Source of the DNA: Capitulum mitella
Lineage: Eukaryota > Arthropoda > Thecostraca > Pollicipedomorpha > Pollicipedidae
Reading direction: 5' to 3'
NCBI GenBank assembly: GCA_030062745.1
Contig: CP099849.1
Coordinates: 20,793,144-20,857,143 of the forward strand
DNA length: 64,000 nt
The notes under the pieces were generated by a model. That model was not told the origin of the DNA. It made no database searches and saw only the letters and a list, made by a program, of their open reading frames with translations. Each line of letters opens with the position of its first letter. Position 1 is the stretch's first letter. Shown in pieces: positions 34,601 to 45,843 of this stretch. Both the position numbers and the translations under genes were made by a program.

Positions 34601-37600
34601 CGGATCCATCAGCCCGCCCGCGCCGCTGTCGACGCGTCGGGGCGGCGGCCGTCGGCCGGCGGCGGCGGCGGGCGGGGCCGGCCGGCCGGCGCGCCGGCGC
34701 CGTCCCGACGGCCGCACCGCCCGCCCGAGCGGCCGTCGAGCAGTTCGAGAGGCGTCCCGCGCCAATCAAGCCGTAAAGCGCGACGCGGCCCCCTGCAATG
34801 GTAGATAGGATCGGCGCCGCGGCAATCAAGCCGAACACGATGCGATTGTGCTGCCGCATACCTCGCCGGCCGCCGCGCCGCGCGACGGCCGGCGTCGCCA
34901 TCGCGGAGATATATCGGTTTAATTTATTCATAGTATGTGGGAGGCGGCGGCGCGGGTATGGGAAGGGACGCCGGCCGGCGCGGGCGGCCGCCGCGGCCGG
35001 GCGGGGCACGGGCGGAGCCGGTGCTGCCTGCTGCGCCGCGTTGAAGTCACCCGTCCGGCGGTGCTGTCGGTTTGAGGAATGGCGAGCGGCGCCACCCCGG
35101 AAAGACGCTGCTACGTGGGGCGAAGTGAGCCTCGAGGCGGAGTGTCGTGATGGGTTTCTACTGTATCTGTGACAGAGGCGTGACTCGCTGTCTCACAATG
35201 GGGCCTGACGCTCTTCATTCGCTCGTTCCAGATCCTACTGTGACGATGTTTTCGTGAAGGAATGAGGCCCATTAGGTCCCAGCCCAGGCATGCAAGGCAT
35301 GACGGAGACGCTGGAAGCAAGCTGTCCATGTGTTGGTTCCGTAATTTAAGAGTGGTAAATGGACTCGATTCACTGAACGTCTGGGGTGTTATGCATATAC
35401 AAAAAAGAAGACCAGTCCGGTTTCGACATACGTTTGTTTTTATCTGCAGACAGTGGAACAGTGTTCCTTTATCATTCCAGCCTTAAGACGTCACATCAGA
35501 ACTGAAAAAAAAACAAGGGACAGTATAGCCCAATGAATTTGATTCCAGGCATAGCGCCTCCATAGCCACTTCATGTATTCTGTTGCTATTGTACAACAGC
35601 CATATAATTTGTTGCACTTGCAGAACACTCCGCACAGGCATAGCTTTCCCCCATTATGCGGGTACCCGGTGTTGTCTCTCCCCATTTTCAACATATAGGA
35701 AAAGGAGTGCAACAAACAACATTCTAACAGCATGCCTGTCTTTTCTCCTCATACTTTGTTAAACAAAATTATGTGTCCTGGGCAAAGCAAAACAATTTTC
35801 CGAACGACCGTAACACCACTATTCGTCGGCGCAGGAGTGTTTTCAACATTAGCAGGGCCAGAGCTATTTTTCGGCAATTTCCTTTCATTAAACGCCCTGG
35901 AGAATACAAATAATAAATTTGTTTATGATAAATGGATTTATTATTGTGTAATTTTTATAATATATAATATATTATTATGTAACATGCATTACATTGTAAA
36001 CATTAAATATTAAACTTATATATTATCTACAAGAATAAATTAATATCTTAAATAAGTAAGCAAAACTTAAACAAATATTTAATGTTGGTAGCTGCTGCCC
36101 TATCTGTTCTATGGGCTCCTATACAAATAATTAGATCGTAGTGTAGCGGCCTATAGGGTAAGTATGACAGTAACCATATCATCATCATCATCATTATCAT
36201 CATCACATTTTTCCTTGGTATCATTCGCCTAAAAAAACACGAGCGTAAAACGATCCTGCATTTATAATAAAGATGTTGACGGAGCTGCGAGACGCACAGA
36301 ACCACCGCATTAATATCGGAATAGGTGCGGACCAAAGGCGAAGGTCATGTCGCAAAACGCTGGGTAAAAGACCGGATCCACTCGCAAATCTCGTCTGTGG
36401 GCAGTGCAGGATAGCTGCCGGCAATGTTATATTGCCAAGGGGTTCTGAAACAGAACTGGCGTTGTCCGGTCGTAGTGATGCGTCAAGGAACGTAAAACTT
36501 CTCGTTTTCGTCATACCAATTTGGCGGCGGTAGTGACAACTTGGGACGATTTTAACAGTACTTATGTGGTATGAAAAGAAATTGTCTCCAAATGGGTCTG
36601 ACCCTACCAGCTTTGAAAACGGTCACTTGATGTTCTTTTTGCGTCTTCTGGTGTCGCCTCTGCAGAAACAGCATCAACTGTTTAGATGGATTAATTTTTA
36701 GTCTTAAAAACCAAATGAGCAAGTGCAAGAGCCCCCAGACTTCGGTATTTTCCATTGGAAAAGTGTTTCACAAACCAACGCATTTCATCAATACATTGCT
36801 GCATCAGTTTTTGGAATCCAAGGTGAAAGCGTCCTAAACGATTGGCAAAGTCTTTTTGTGAAATACTTTTATAATACTGCATTCATGTTTTTGCTTTGTT
36901 TTTCCCCATTGAGTAGCAGAATAAATAACAAAGTACACGAAATTCATCAAAATGCACGCATGTCACTAGGGACAGGTGCAGGCAGGGACGTAGCCGAGGG
37001 GGGGACATGGGGGCCATGTCCCCCCTGAGCCAGGTGGTCTATACTAGATACATGGCGATTTCGCATGAATACGTAATATTGATCACATATATGTTGCAAA
37101 AGCAAACATCATGTGTTTTCCTGTGTTTTAAATATGAGATAAATCGCCAAATATTGCTGCCTTTCCCTGTAAATTTCGTCATATACCTTTGGCATATGAC
37201 AAAATTTGACATTTGGCCCCTCCCTGAGGACAATCCGGGCTACGAGCCTGCGTGCAAGGGTGTCGTGCTGTGTAAATGGGGGCCGAGCCGAAGGCCTGAC
37301 AACATAACTTTCCCCACATGCGAGTTTTTCAACGGATTTAGCCCACTTCATCTTAATCGACGGCAATTTCTGTTTTCATTTCATTGTTATTTATTTCATT
37401 TGGTTTTTTTCTTATCATTTACCAAATAACAAACTATATACATCTTGTTAAAACTAGGAAAAAAATAACGTCAGGAATGGGAATTAAAATCAGCTTCGAA
37501 GAGGCCAAGATCTGCATTGACAGGGAGCATGGCCCCCGAAAAAGCATAAAAATCTACATCCCTATTCATACGTACACGGAAACAAACGCTGTAGTTGGCT

Positions 37601-39421
37601 TTCTTAGGTCTTTAGCTTTCATAGGTCGTGACCATACGAAACGGCTCTACAGAAATGACGTTAACAAAGAACGAAAGAAGGAAGAGCTCCCTATAGCCAC
37701 GCATATAAAGATTACCAGCCATTCTGCAAGCGAAGTGCAACGTTCATATAAACGACAGAGCCAAAAAGGGGCAAGATAGTCCCAGATGTTTTATATCACC
37801 TGTTGTAAGCGATAATGCATGTTGATTCTGTTCGTCGCATCAAATGAAACATTAAATGAAATATTTCGATTTGTTAGCACAGCTTGCACCATTGCATGTA
37901 AGTGATGAAAGCTTATATTTGATTAAAGGGTCATTTTTGGTGTCCGTGGCCATGGCCATGCAAAAAAAGGCAGCATTCCGATAACCATGATCACGGAAAC
38001 AGCTCTCAAACCGTGAAATTTCCCGCTGCCGCCCGCATTAATCGGCGTCAGCTTGGTGTTCTTTGATACTCGTGAACCACAGAATTCCCTTTTTCTTATC
38101 AAAACCTTCGAATACTTGCCATTGTACTGCCAAAGCTTTCCTATCGAGCGACAAAACTGTACAGACGTTTGGCAAACTGTTCAAGCACGTATTCGCACAT
38201 GACAGGCTAAAAAAGTGAATGTGAAAGAGCACCGGAAGAGATAAAGACATTCATAAGGCCACCCTGGTAGACTAGATTACTATTTTCCCGCATATTTATG
38301 TATTTTTCCTTTCATGCAAACAGAAACAGTGGGAGTCCCACCCCAAAAACATGGGGGGATAAATATGTCTTTTCGTATAGCAATACTGCTAAATTTAAGG
38401 AACTGCGTGTCATGGACTCACTCCCCCACCCCGCGTTCCTACGCTTATGGATTTAAAACTGAACTTTGCAATTTGGTGTCTGTTAAATCAAGCACACATG
38501 AGCCTGGCTTTTCAGCATTTTTTGGAGGTAGACTCTCAGAAAGCTTTAAGGCCATCTTTTCCGGAATTTGGGGAAAAAATTTATTGATATCATATAACAC
38601 GACTAAACCTATTTCTACCATCCCTAAAGTCTCAAGAAAAAAATATGCGTCAATAGTGTCCGTAAGTTTGCTTCGTTTTTTTGCGCATAATCGACACTTC
38701 ATCTTTCCAAGTGCTTGGTAGCCCACAGACACTCAGTTATATTCCTGCATGCAAAATATGGAAAGCGACCATGGCACAAGATATCCCTGATGGCCCGTTC
38801 GAAATTTCCCCGCACGAACTGAAGGAAACAAGTACTATGAAGTTGTTTAAAAGAACCAATTAATGTAACGTAGAATAACGTGCCATTGATCCAATATTCT
38901 TAAGTCTAAGGTTGTGTTAAATATGACGATAAAATGGCCACTTCATACTCGACACGAGCCGTTAAAAACGGTACCGGTTCATTGATAATTTGCATCATAA
39001 CTGCTGGTATCAATAAGTGATACCACCTTGGAAGAATTTTTTTTTATTTCAGTGCGCCCAAAGTCACTTCATTTTTTTATAACATTTATTAAATAACGTT
39101 TGTTGTCAAGCCGGATGGATTTATTACAAAACAAATTGACAATTTTGCTAGCACAAGTTCCCATGTGTTGGAAACGGGACTGCCTCTCGATGGCTTGACC
39201 TAGTTGTGGTTTTAAAGCATTCTCCGTGTGGAGGCACAGGATTGTTGCATATTCTAGTACTGAAGTTGTACTAGAATCCCCTTTAAATGTACGTTAGATG
39301 TGTGAGACACATTTTAATTTTGACTTCCATTTCTCTTCTTCCAAAAACTGCGAGCCCAAAAGAAGCAAAATGACATAGGTACGTCGGGACTGCCCTCTGA
39401 ACACCTACACATCAGTTACAA

Positions 39422-39471
<50 letters not shown>

Positions 39472-42400
39472 CTATAGATATGGATATATATGTTTGTGTG
39501 CGTGTGTGTATGTGTGAATGGGCGTGTTTGGAGATTAAGGGCGCATGAGCACCTGGGTCAAAATCGAGTCCCATGATCCATCATAGCCGCCTGAACGTGA
39601 GAGGCGCGGCAGTGTGCATCTTGTGTGGTAAGCCAACAGCGAAATGATGTCCAGCGCAACGGCATCATCGTGACGGAATATAATGACACAGGCCCAAAGC
39701 TTAAGAAGGATTTTTTCGTCGCCATGCTTTCTAAACACAAACCTTTAACCCTCATCCTATGGAGTTCTTTAAGCTCGGCCTAGGAGGGGGCCAATTCGCC
39801 ATCCCCGCTCTCCTATAGTCCATTCAAAAACTAAGAGAGGCAGAACGTCCGGATAAATTGGGGGTGACTGTTCTTTCGTTAACATTTAGGGGTGTTCATG
39901 CAGCTCTTATCCTAGACCTCAGGTCGAGCTAGGTCTATATGACCGAGATTATCATTTTTTTCTGTTTTCTGATAAACTGTTATTTTACTTTTGACCGTCG
40001 ATGTATGAACGTTGCGAATTGGTATTATCGTACTTCTAGTATGTCAACACTTACTTCGAAGTCCGTAATAACTCTAGGTCTGGTCAAATGGGTATCTTAG
40101 GTCAAGCTTCGAATCGACTTTCAAATGGTTGGCGAGTCATCAAGGAGATGTAACGTTGTGTTTCGAACTGACGTGGCTTTATGTGACCTCTTCGCGATGT
40201 TCGAAGCCCGACAGGTTCTACCGTTATCTTTTGTTACCGTCGTCTACATCATGCCTAAAATCCTCATAATCCCAAAAAGGGTAAATAAGGTTTTTGACCT
40301 CACTTCGCCTTTGAAATATAAGAGGAAACCACGGTGTTGTCAAGAATACCTCTATTCAGGTTGTGTACCAGCCTTGGCATCTTGTTGAATAAGCAGCGCG
40401 TTGGTTTGCACGCAAATCGCAAAATCACAAAACATGTCTTTGAAAATCACCTCATATTTACGCGACTTGACAAGACTTGGATAGACTAGGATACATGATC
40501 AGGTCTTAAGGTATGCGTTGTTAAACAGAACTTAACTATCTAGGGTTCCATTGTACTTTCTCCGTGCCGTCCCACAACTGCAGAGAGAATGTCAAATCAT
40601 TGCGCCCGTAGGCGAAGATCAAGAGAGCCAAACGTTTCAGCGAGTGGAGCACCAGCCACGTTCCGTACCAATCGGATCCTGTTCACTCATTCTAGTTATC
40701 CAATGCATAACTGAAGACTGTTGTTTCTTGGGTTTCGGGGATCACGTATGACAGTTGCACCCCAAGGGAAGTACGCCCTTTAAATCAGCCGAGATTTGCG
40801 AGGGCCAGAATATTTGTGGCTCTCGTAGCCGTTGCGTGATTTTCTTTGCCTCTGTGGCCAGCATGTTATGTTATGCTGTTATGCTCCTTTATTCGAAGCA
40901 AAGCAGATGTTTTCGTCCTTATTATAATTTGTCTTTTCTCAAATGCAACGTAGGTAACAAAGAAAGTTTTGCATCAAGCACCATGCAAGCACCTGGATAA
41001 TTTGTGTGCAATGTGGGGAGTCAGGGCCATTTACCGCGCCAGAGAAGTTATCAAGCGTGTTGTTTTTGCATCCATTGGCCTAGCAACGTGAACAAAACGT
41101 CATAATCTGGACATCCCATAGACGTATTTCGTAACGCATTTCCCTCTTCGAAGCGTCCTCATGTGGATAAGTGGGATATTGTGTAGAAAAGGATCGGTTC
41201 ACTCTCTGGAGGGACATCGATTAAACACACAACTCATATGTTGGGTAGCTTATGATAGCAACGTACTATCGTCATCCACGTGAGGTGTGAAAACGTCGTG
41301 AACAACTTAAATTGTGGCTCCAGCTGCCACCAAAACCAAGAGGCATGTCTTTGGTTGTCCGAAATCAACGGTAACTTAGTCACACCTTCTAAGCTTTGAT
41401 AAGCATTTCAAATTGTTAAAAGGCTGCGTAGTGTCGTGGTTGAATTGGTTTCCGTTTTCCTTTCGCTAGTTCCAGTTGCTCTGCGCGCAAAATGTACAGT
41501 AGATAGTCACAAAATGTTCACCTTGTCTGGCACTATGTCAGTACATGAGCATGAATGAACGTGTGAACATGTGACCAGAGAAGAATATGCTCAAAATTAT
41601 TGTGGGAACTAAACGGGGCTTAACGTCACGTTTTGAGAATGTAAGACAAAAGGTCATAAGAGCTAGTAAGGTGTCTTATGGGGGGCACGATGATGACGGC
41701 CTATTGCGTGTCCTTTCAAATTTAGGAACGTATATTTTAAGTGTCCGTTTTGACAGGTTTATGCATTTTGCGGTACCAAATGATATTTAGCGATTTTTTC
41801 AGTATTTTGCAACTGCAAGCTAACGCACTGTGGATGAAAATCCCTTGAAAAACTGAGATATCTAATGAAAGCTTCACGATTCGGATCCCAGCGGTTGCGC
41901 GGTCGATAGCCCGCAGAAGTGTGATGGCAGGACGGGTCGATATAGGGATGACCGCCTCTTAACTTGTTTTTTCTGCTAGATGAAATAAGACTCACTCGGA
42001 CCTCGACATCTTCCACAGGTCTTGTAAAAACTTTAACATCCTGTTATTTCGCAACATTTGTTAAAGAAAATGTACAAGTTCGTCGTCCTTTCAAAAAAAG
42101 ATTCGGACGGCTCGAAAAAAGTTGTTGATCACATTTTCATCATCCAATTTCCTGAAAAATGCATTGAGTTGCCAAATACACAATTAATCAAACACTAGAT
42201 TTTCCCGTCAGCTGCTGGTAATGATGCTCGACACGTCGTGCACTAGCGTCCATTGAATTGCGCCTGCACGTGCGTTCAAGGAGCAGCCGAAAGTAGGACA
42301 CCATTAATTAGGACGAAGCAGAAATTCGCTGGAATCCGCCTTGCGAATTCGTAAATATAAAGTATGGCATGAGGTGTATAAAAAGTTGATTTCCAAATTT

Positions 42401-45400
42401 ACAGCCAACAATCTTTCTATCTCGGTTCAAAATATAGGAATATAAAAATATAAAAATATGGTTGAAAATATAAAAAATATAAAAAATGTATAAAAATATA
42501 TAAAATATAAAAATATAGTTGAATGTGGGTCATTTTTTATGCCTTGCATAAATGAAGTTCAAGTTTCGCGTGAAAGTGAGCAAGTCCAGCGCCACGTTTA
42601 AGAAAACTCCATGCATGCGTGTTACAAATTCTAAAGGGGTCATAAACATGCATCATGTGGCGATATATGACTGGGTAGTGTTACTTTTTAGTTACCTTTA
42701 GGTCGTCCATATCATGCGATGGTGGTGAAGGTTATGGATGGATGTCTGTCTATGGTAAGGTACGATGGATGCAATGTCTACCTTTAATATTGGGTATTAT
42801 GGTGACTGATAACCATGGCATCGTTCCGTATACCTTTAATGGAAAATGACGTGTCCAGAAAGACGCAAGGGTCTCCCTACAAGTCAGCAGGAGAAATTGT
42901 AGAAAGCAAACATGGATGGAGATTTCCGAGAAATATTCGGAGGGTTCACATGGATTTCAGGCCGTTTCTTCCCAGTCATTGTTGTAGGCCTAATGTTAAA
43001 ATCCCTGAATGCTTGGGGGTCCAGACCCACGGCCCCTTCCTTCTTGGGATCGCCAGCGATTAATATAACTGATCTAAAAAAGGATCTGGATGACCCTCAC
43101 TAGGTTCTAAACAGTACCTGAGAAAATCTGAGGGTCCTGATTAAAGTATCGATAGCCCATGGCCAGTGGCTGTCTGAGGCAGTAGAAGAATTAGATAATA
43201 AAAGAAAAATCGACGGGCCTCATTAAACTTCTGAAGTGCCTTCACAAAACTCTGAAAAGCCTCGAAGAGGACCAGGCCCCTAGCTATCATGAGGGCACTG
43301 GGCTCACGTGCCCTCGGTACTCAATGTGTACCCTGAAGTCATTGCGTGCCCTATTCAGGGACGCCGATTTCTGTAAATAATAAGGGGGGGCAAGCCGAGG
43401 GCCCGACAACCTAACCTTCCCGAAATGTGCGTTTGTCAACAGATTGAGTCCACCTTTTTGACCAACGGAAATTCATACTTTTTTGTTACTATTTATCAAA
43501 TAAAAATTGCAGATATCCAATGTACATGTAGGTATATCTATATATGTATATCTATGTACGTGTAGGTATATATAGGTATATCCATGTACATTAGAAAGAA
43601 AAAAGATATATGGGTAAGTTTAGGTTAAATATTTTACTCTCTGCCCATCTCTTATCTATTGCGGCCGTTCTTTTCAATATTATTGCATATTCCCTTCGAA
43701 ATCGGCAGAAGATATTGACGGGGCAAACAATCACTGAGGGGGCCAAATCAACATTAAGGGGGGGGGTGGTGGGACTTTCACAAAAGAATAACAGTCGACA
43801 CCCCTGGCCCTAATAGTACGGGATAGTGCTTATGCCTTAATCTTTACTTTTGAAACAAATTTACGACTTCCCCCCCCCTCTTCCCAGCCTCCCCGTCATG
43901 TTGGCCGTAGCTAAATGCCTTAAGAGAGTCTAATTGGTCTCATTAATGTCTGAGAAACGCTCCCAAAGGTTCGGAACCTCATTAAAGAGGAATCATTAAA
44001 AATAAATAAGTTGAGGAAAGAGGGGTGACTAACACTTCAAGGACACCATTTATTGGTGATGTAGAAAAAGACAGCGTGAAAAGACAGCTCCTCCTGTAAA
44101 TAAGTTCTGCCTGCGTTCTTGCGTCAATGCGCTTTTGGTCGCCCGAAATAATTCTGGACTGTTTTAAAGCGAGTGCATGACGAGGGTCAAATCTCACTGT
44201 GACGGCAGTTTCGAATACAAGGGAACATCTGTCCCTCCCCAACTTGATATGCAAACCTAGCTGCCAATAGTGTAGCCAGGATTTCCGTAAAGGTCAAAGG
44301 TAAAACATGAATATTTAATACGACGTTTACCATTATATTGCAGACATGGGGAACATGGGGAAATCGACCCCATCAAACAGGACACCTGGAACCTTGGAAA
44401 ATAAAGTACTTAACTTTTCATTTTTTTTTTTGTCTTCCGAACATATCATTTATGACAATAACCAATTTTTGGAAACCTCAAACCAAAAGGGGTCATCTGA
44501 CCCTTCTGACTCCTCTTGCCTACGCTGCTGCTAGTTACTGCCTTTAAGACTTCCATCATGCCTCTGACAGCACTGTGTGGCCCACTTAGAAAGCTGTCAT
44601 AAAGATGTGAGGGTCTTTCTCCAAAATGTGAATGGACCTATAGAGCCCCCCAAAATTGGTGGCCCTCTTGAGGTTTCAGATGCCTTACAGAGGTCGGTCA
44701 CTGTGGGAAACCCTCAAAGCACCCGAAGGATCCTTCAAAATAGCCTCTGGGTGCCACGGTGCTTATAACAGGGCGATTCTGACTTTCTGAGTGTCACTTA
44801 GGAATGCCCCGAAGCGTTTCCTGAAGTACTTGAGGGACGGTAAAGCCTTAGTTTCTGGTTGCACAGTGTTTTGTGGCGTAGTCATGTTTCCAAACTTTCT
44901 AAGCAAAAACATCCTTTGGGACCCTGCTCAAAATCTATCTTAGATCTCAGGTAGCCCCCTGCTTCCTCCTGAAATACGAGGGGAGCTCCAGGCACCTCAT
45001 CCTAATGGCTAAGTTTCCTACATATTGCATCAAAAAGCCGCATGATGCCTGCAATGCAGAATGCCTCCCCGTAGTAAGTTGTGTTTCAACGTGAAACTCT
45101 ATTGTGGAGTATGCCCACCTAATGCTTTAATGCTCTCCCGCCAGCGCAAGTGTCGGGCGTCTACAGCGATGGCGCGGCCCCTGCCACTGACCTGTGTGCG
45201 TGCGCTTGTGGATCTTGAGGTTCTCGGATCGGGCGAACACCTTGCCGCAGCCGGGGTACGGGCAGGGGAACGGCCGCTCGCCCGTGTGCACGCGCAGGTG
45301 GTTCACCAGCTTGTACTTGGCCTTGAAGGCGCGGCCGGCGCGCTCGCAGCCTCGCCAGCGGCAGGCGTGGTCGGCCACCTCCGGGCCGCCCACGTGCTCG

Positions 45401-45843
45401 CCGCTCAGGTGCGCCACCGCCTCGAACAGGCTGTGGAAGAGGCGGCCGCAGACCTCGCCCGGCCGCTCCGCCTCCTGCCAGAGGCAGGTGACGGCCTGCC
45501 GCGGCCGGCGCGGCGCGTCCGCCGCCGCCGCCGCGCCCCAGCCGGCCGCGTACGGCGCCGGACACGCCGGGTACGCCGGGTACGCCGCCAAGCCGTAGCC
45601 GGCGGGCCCGGCCGGCGCCGGCTGGCGCGGCCCGTAACCGTAGCCGCCGAGCGCGGCCGGCTCGCGCCGCAGGAAGAGCTCGTGCGCGGCGTAGCCGCCG
45701 TAGCCGGCGCCGGCGGCGGCGTAGCCGTGGCCGGCGTGGTACGAGCCGTCGACGGCGCCGCGGCCGGGGCCGAGCGCGAACGCGGCCGGCGCGTGGCTGG
45801 CCTCCATGAAGTGGTGCGTGATCGGCTTGGTGTCGACGTACAT
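28658..45843 (-). CDS. opa: Zic/odd-paired family zinc-finger transcription factor (two coding exons)
   Basis: Nuclear DNA-binding regulator of segmentation and neural patterning in arthropods. Coding exon 1 is 45843-45192 and exon 2 is 29133-28658 (652 + 476 bases, 375 residues). The donor G|gtcagt and acceptor ctacag|GC join to give THTG-EKPF exactly at the finger 3/4 linker, the only reading that completes the five-finger array. Fingers 1 and 2 (about residues 120-186) have the tandem CLW/CRW cysteine-tryptophan form typical of Zic. Finger 3 carries [19 protein letters not shown], finger 4 [19 protein letters not shown], and finger 5 [15 protein letters not shown] with C-x4-C spacing as in insect odd-paired. 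HELFLRRE at residues 54-61 resembles the ZOC motif. TGA lies in frame two codons before the start ATG, so the N-terminus is fixed and short. The C-terminus is Ala/Pro-rich and ends at TGA 28658-28660. Confidence 0.9.
29205..29570 (+). pseudogene. Non-LTR retrotransposon reverse transcriptase, C-terminal fragment
   Basis: Reads [18 protein letters not shown] then [20 protein letters not shown] at about 29231-29347. This is the thumb-region pattern (YGNGT-KNL-IQK-NFAARVISG) common to C-termini of LINE reverse transcriptases. After about 29380 the similarity continues in another frame ([15 protein letters not shown]), so at least one frameshift is present. It is 5'-truncated and cut off by the MITE at 29575. 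No endonuclease or catalytic YADD block is present. Confidence 0.7.
29575..29738. mobile_element. Short MITE (164 bp) with 8-bp flanking duplication
   Basis: The left end CAGGGGCGCAGCC pairs with the inverted right end (reverse complement CACAGGCGCAGCC), an 11/13 match. Flanks are ATCGCGAA (29567-29574) and ATCGCGGA (29739-29746), 7/8 identical. The terminus resembles that of family 2 (CAGGGACGTAGCC), so it may be a related subfamily. Confidence 0.75.
29742..29845. repeat. 52-bp near-perfect tandem duplication
   Basis: Units 29742-29793 and 29794-29845 differ at one base (C/T). Each contains CTGCACTGTACAACACGC and CAGCTGAGATGTGCATGATG. It abuts the MITE right end, overlapping its flanking duplication. 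Confidence 0.95.
31500..31680. promoter_or_regulatory. Intronic E-box cluster with 16-bp octamer palindrome
   Basis: CATTTGCATGCAAATG at 31632-31647 is a perfect palindrome made of two overlapping POU octamers (ATTTGCAT/ATGCAAAT). The preceding 150 bases hold several CACCTG/CAGGTG E-boxes (CACCACCTGTGG near 31564, CCAGGTGTG near 31579). The site is within the Zic/odd-paired intron. An enhancer role is inference only. Confidence 0.4.
32540..33260. promoter_or_regulatory. CpG-rich island 1 in the Zic/odd-paired intron
   Basis: Very GC- and CpG-rich, with a NotI-type GCGGCCGC at about 32920 and an AT-core homeodomain-type word CTAATTAG at about 32878. The long ORF across it (209 residues) is a by-product of high GC: it is Arg/Pro/Ala-rich, has no domain, and overlapping ORFs occur in other frames. 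It could be an alternative promoter or enhancer. Confidence 0.35.
34085..34132. repeat. Perfect 24-bp tandem duplication
   Basis: Units 34085-34108 and 34109-34132 are identical (core GTGCAGCCCCGTAGTCGG). Confidence 0.95.
34180..35110. promoter_or_regulatory. CpG-rich island 2 in the Zic/odd-paired intron
   Basis: CpG-dense, about 900 bases, with overlapping low-complexity ORFs on both strands and no domain. Embedded AT-containing words include GTAATCCGG (near 34562), CCATTGTGCC (near 34581) and two GCAATCAAGCCG/CCAATCAAGCCG copies (near 34762 and 34822). This is compatible with a regulatory island, not demonstrated. Confidence 0.35.
35111..36982. other. AT-rich intron sequence without features
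   Basis: No gene-like or repeat-end signal beyond a short (ATC)n run at about 36178-36207. Confidence 0.45.
36983..37250 (+). mobile_element. MITE family 2, complete copy
   Basis: A 268-bp element running from CAGGGACGTAGCCGAGG to CCGGGCTACGAGCCTG. Flanks are GGTGCAGG (36975-36982) and CGTGCAAG (37251-37258), a 6/8 match consistent with an aged 8-bp duplication. The interior ATGGCGATTTCGCATGAATA is shared with 7721-7994. Confidence 0.85.
37255..37450 (+). mobile_element. MITE family 1, 3'-truncated copy abutting family 2
   Basis: Starts CAAGGGTGTCGTGC inside the right-hand flank of the family-2 copy. It then shows the family-1 blocks GGCCGAGCCGAAGGCCTGAC, TTTTTCAACGGATTTAGCC and ATTTACCAAATAACAAAC. 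It is lost before the right terminus. Confidence 0.7.
39424..39492. repeat. AT microsatellite
   Basis: (TA)n of about 50 bases followed by imperfect GATATGGATATATATG and GT-rich sequence. Confidence 0.95.
42430..42525. repeat. AAATATA minisatellite
   Basis: About ten degenerate units of AAAATAT/AAAAATATA, twice interrupted by GTTGAA. Confidence 0.85.
42986..45060. repeat. Decayed repeat array, copy 1
   Basis: Between and around the family-1 MITE at 43356-43806, short phrases recur in varied order (CCTCATTAAA, CTCTGAAA, GAGGGTCCTGA, GAGGGTCTT, CCCTCAAAG). The pattern looks like an old tandem array read in the opposite orientation to 53350-54330. A decayed family-2 MITE end (TGTAGCCAGGATTT) lies at about 44270. 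No gene is apparent. The array call is visual only. Confidence 0.4.
43356..43806 (+). mobile_element. MITE family 1, complete copy
   Basis: A 451-bp element. CAGGGACGCCGATTTCTG opens it and CAGTCGACACCCCTG closes it, as inverted termini. Flanks are GCCCTATT (43348-43355) and GCCCTAAT (43807-43814), 7/8 identical. The interior carries the family blocks CGAGGGCCCGACAACCTAAC and TTTTGTTACTATTTATCAAA, and a degenerate (TA)-rich microsatellite at 43520-43580. Confidence 0.9.

Larger units (their letters stand above)
37451..42985. other. Intron sequence, mostly unique and AT-rich
   Basis: Holds an AT microsatellite at 39424-39492, a G-rich relic near 39784-39820 and an AAATATA minisatellite at 42430-42525. 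Otherwise I recognise nothing; ORFs are short and without family signature. Confidence 0.45.
29134..45191 (-). other. 16-kb intron of the Zic/odd-paired gene
   Basis: Bounded by gtcagt (reading down from 45191) and ctacag (ending at 29134). It contains, from the acceptor side: a LINE fragment, a short MITE, a 52-bp duplication, an octamer palindrome, two CpG-rich islands, family-1 and family-2 MITEs, and a decayed tandem array. No other gene was recognised inside it. A position between fingers 3 and 4 agrees with the conserved intron reported for bilaterian Zic genes, as I recall it. Confidence 0.8.

Noticed and set aside
34419..35009. 196-residue antisense-looking ORF in the second CpG island
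   Set aside because: Low-complexity translation of a CpG-rich island; no domain.
41759..42016. TGGGATCCGAATC word suggestive of a pol III B box on minus
   Set aside because: No A box, no T-arm pairing and no tail; insufficient for a tRNA or SINE call.
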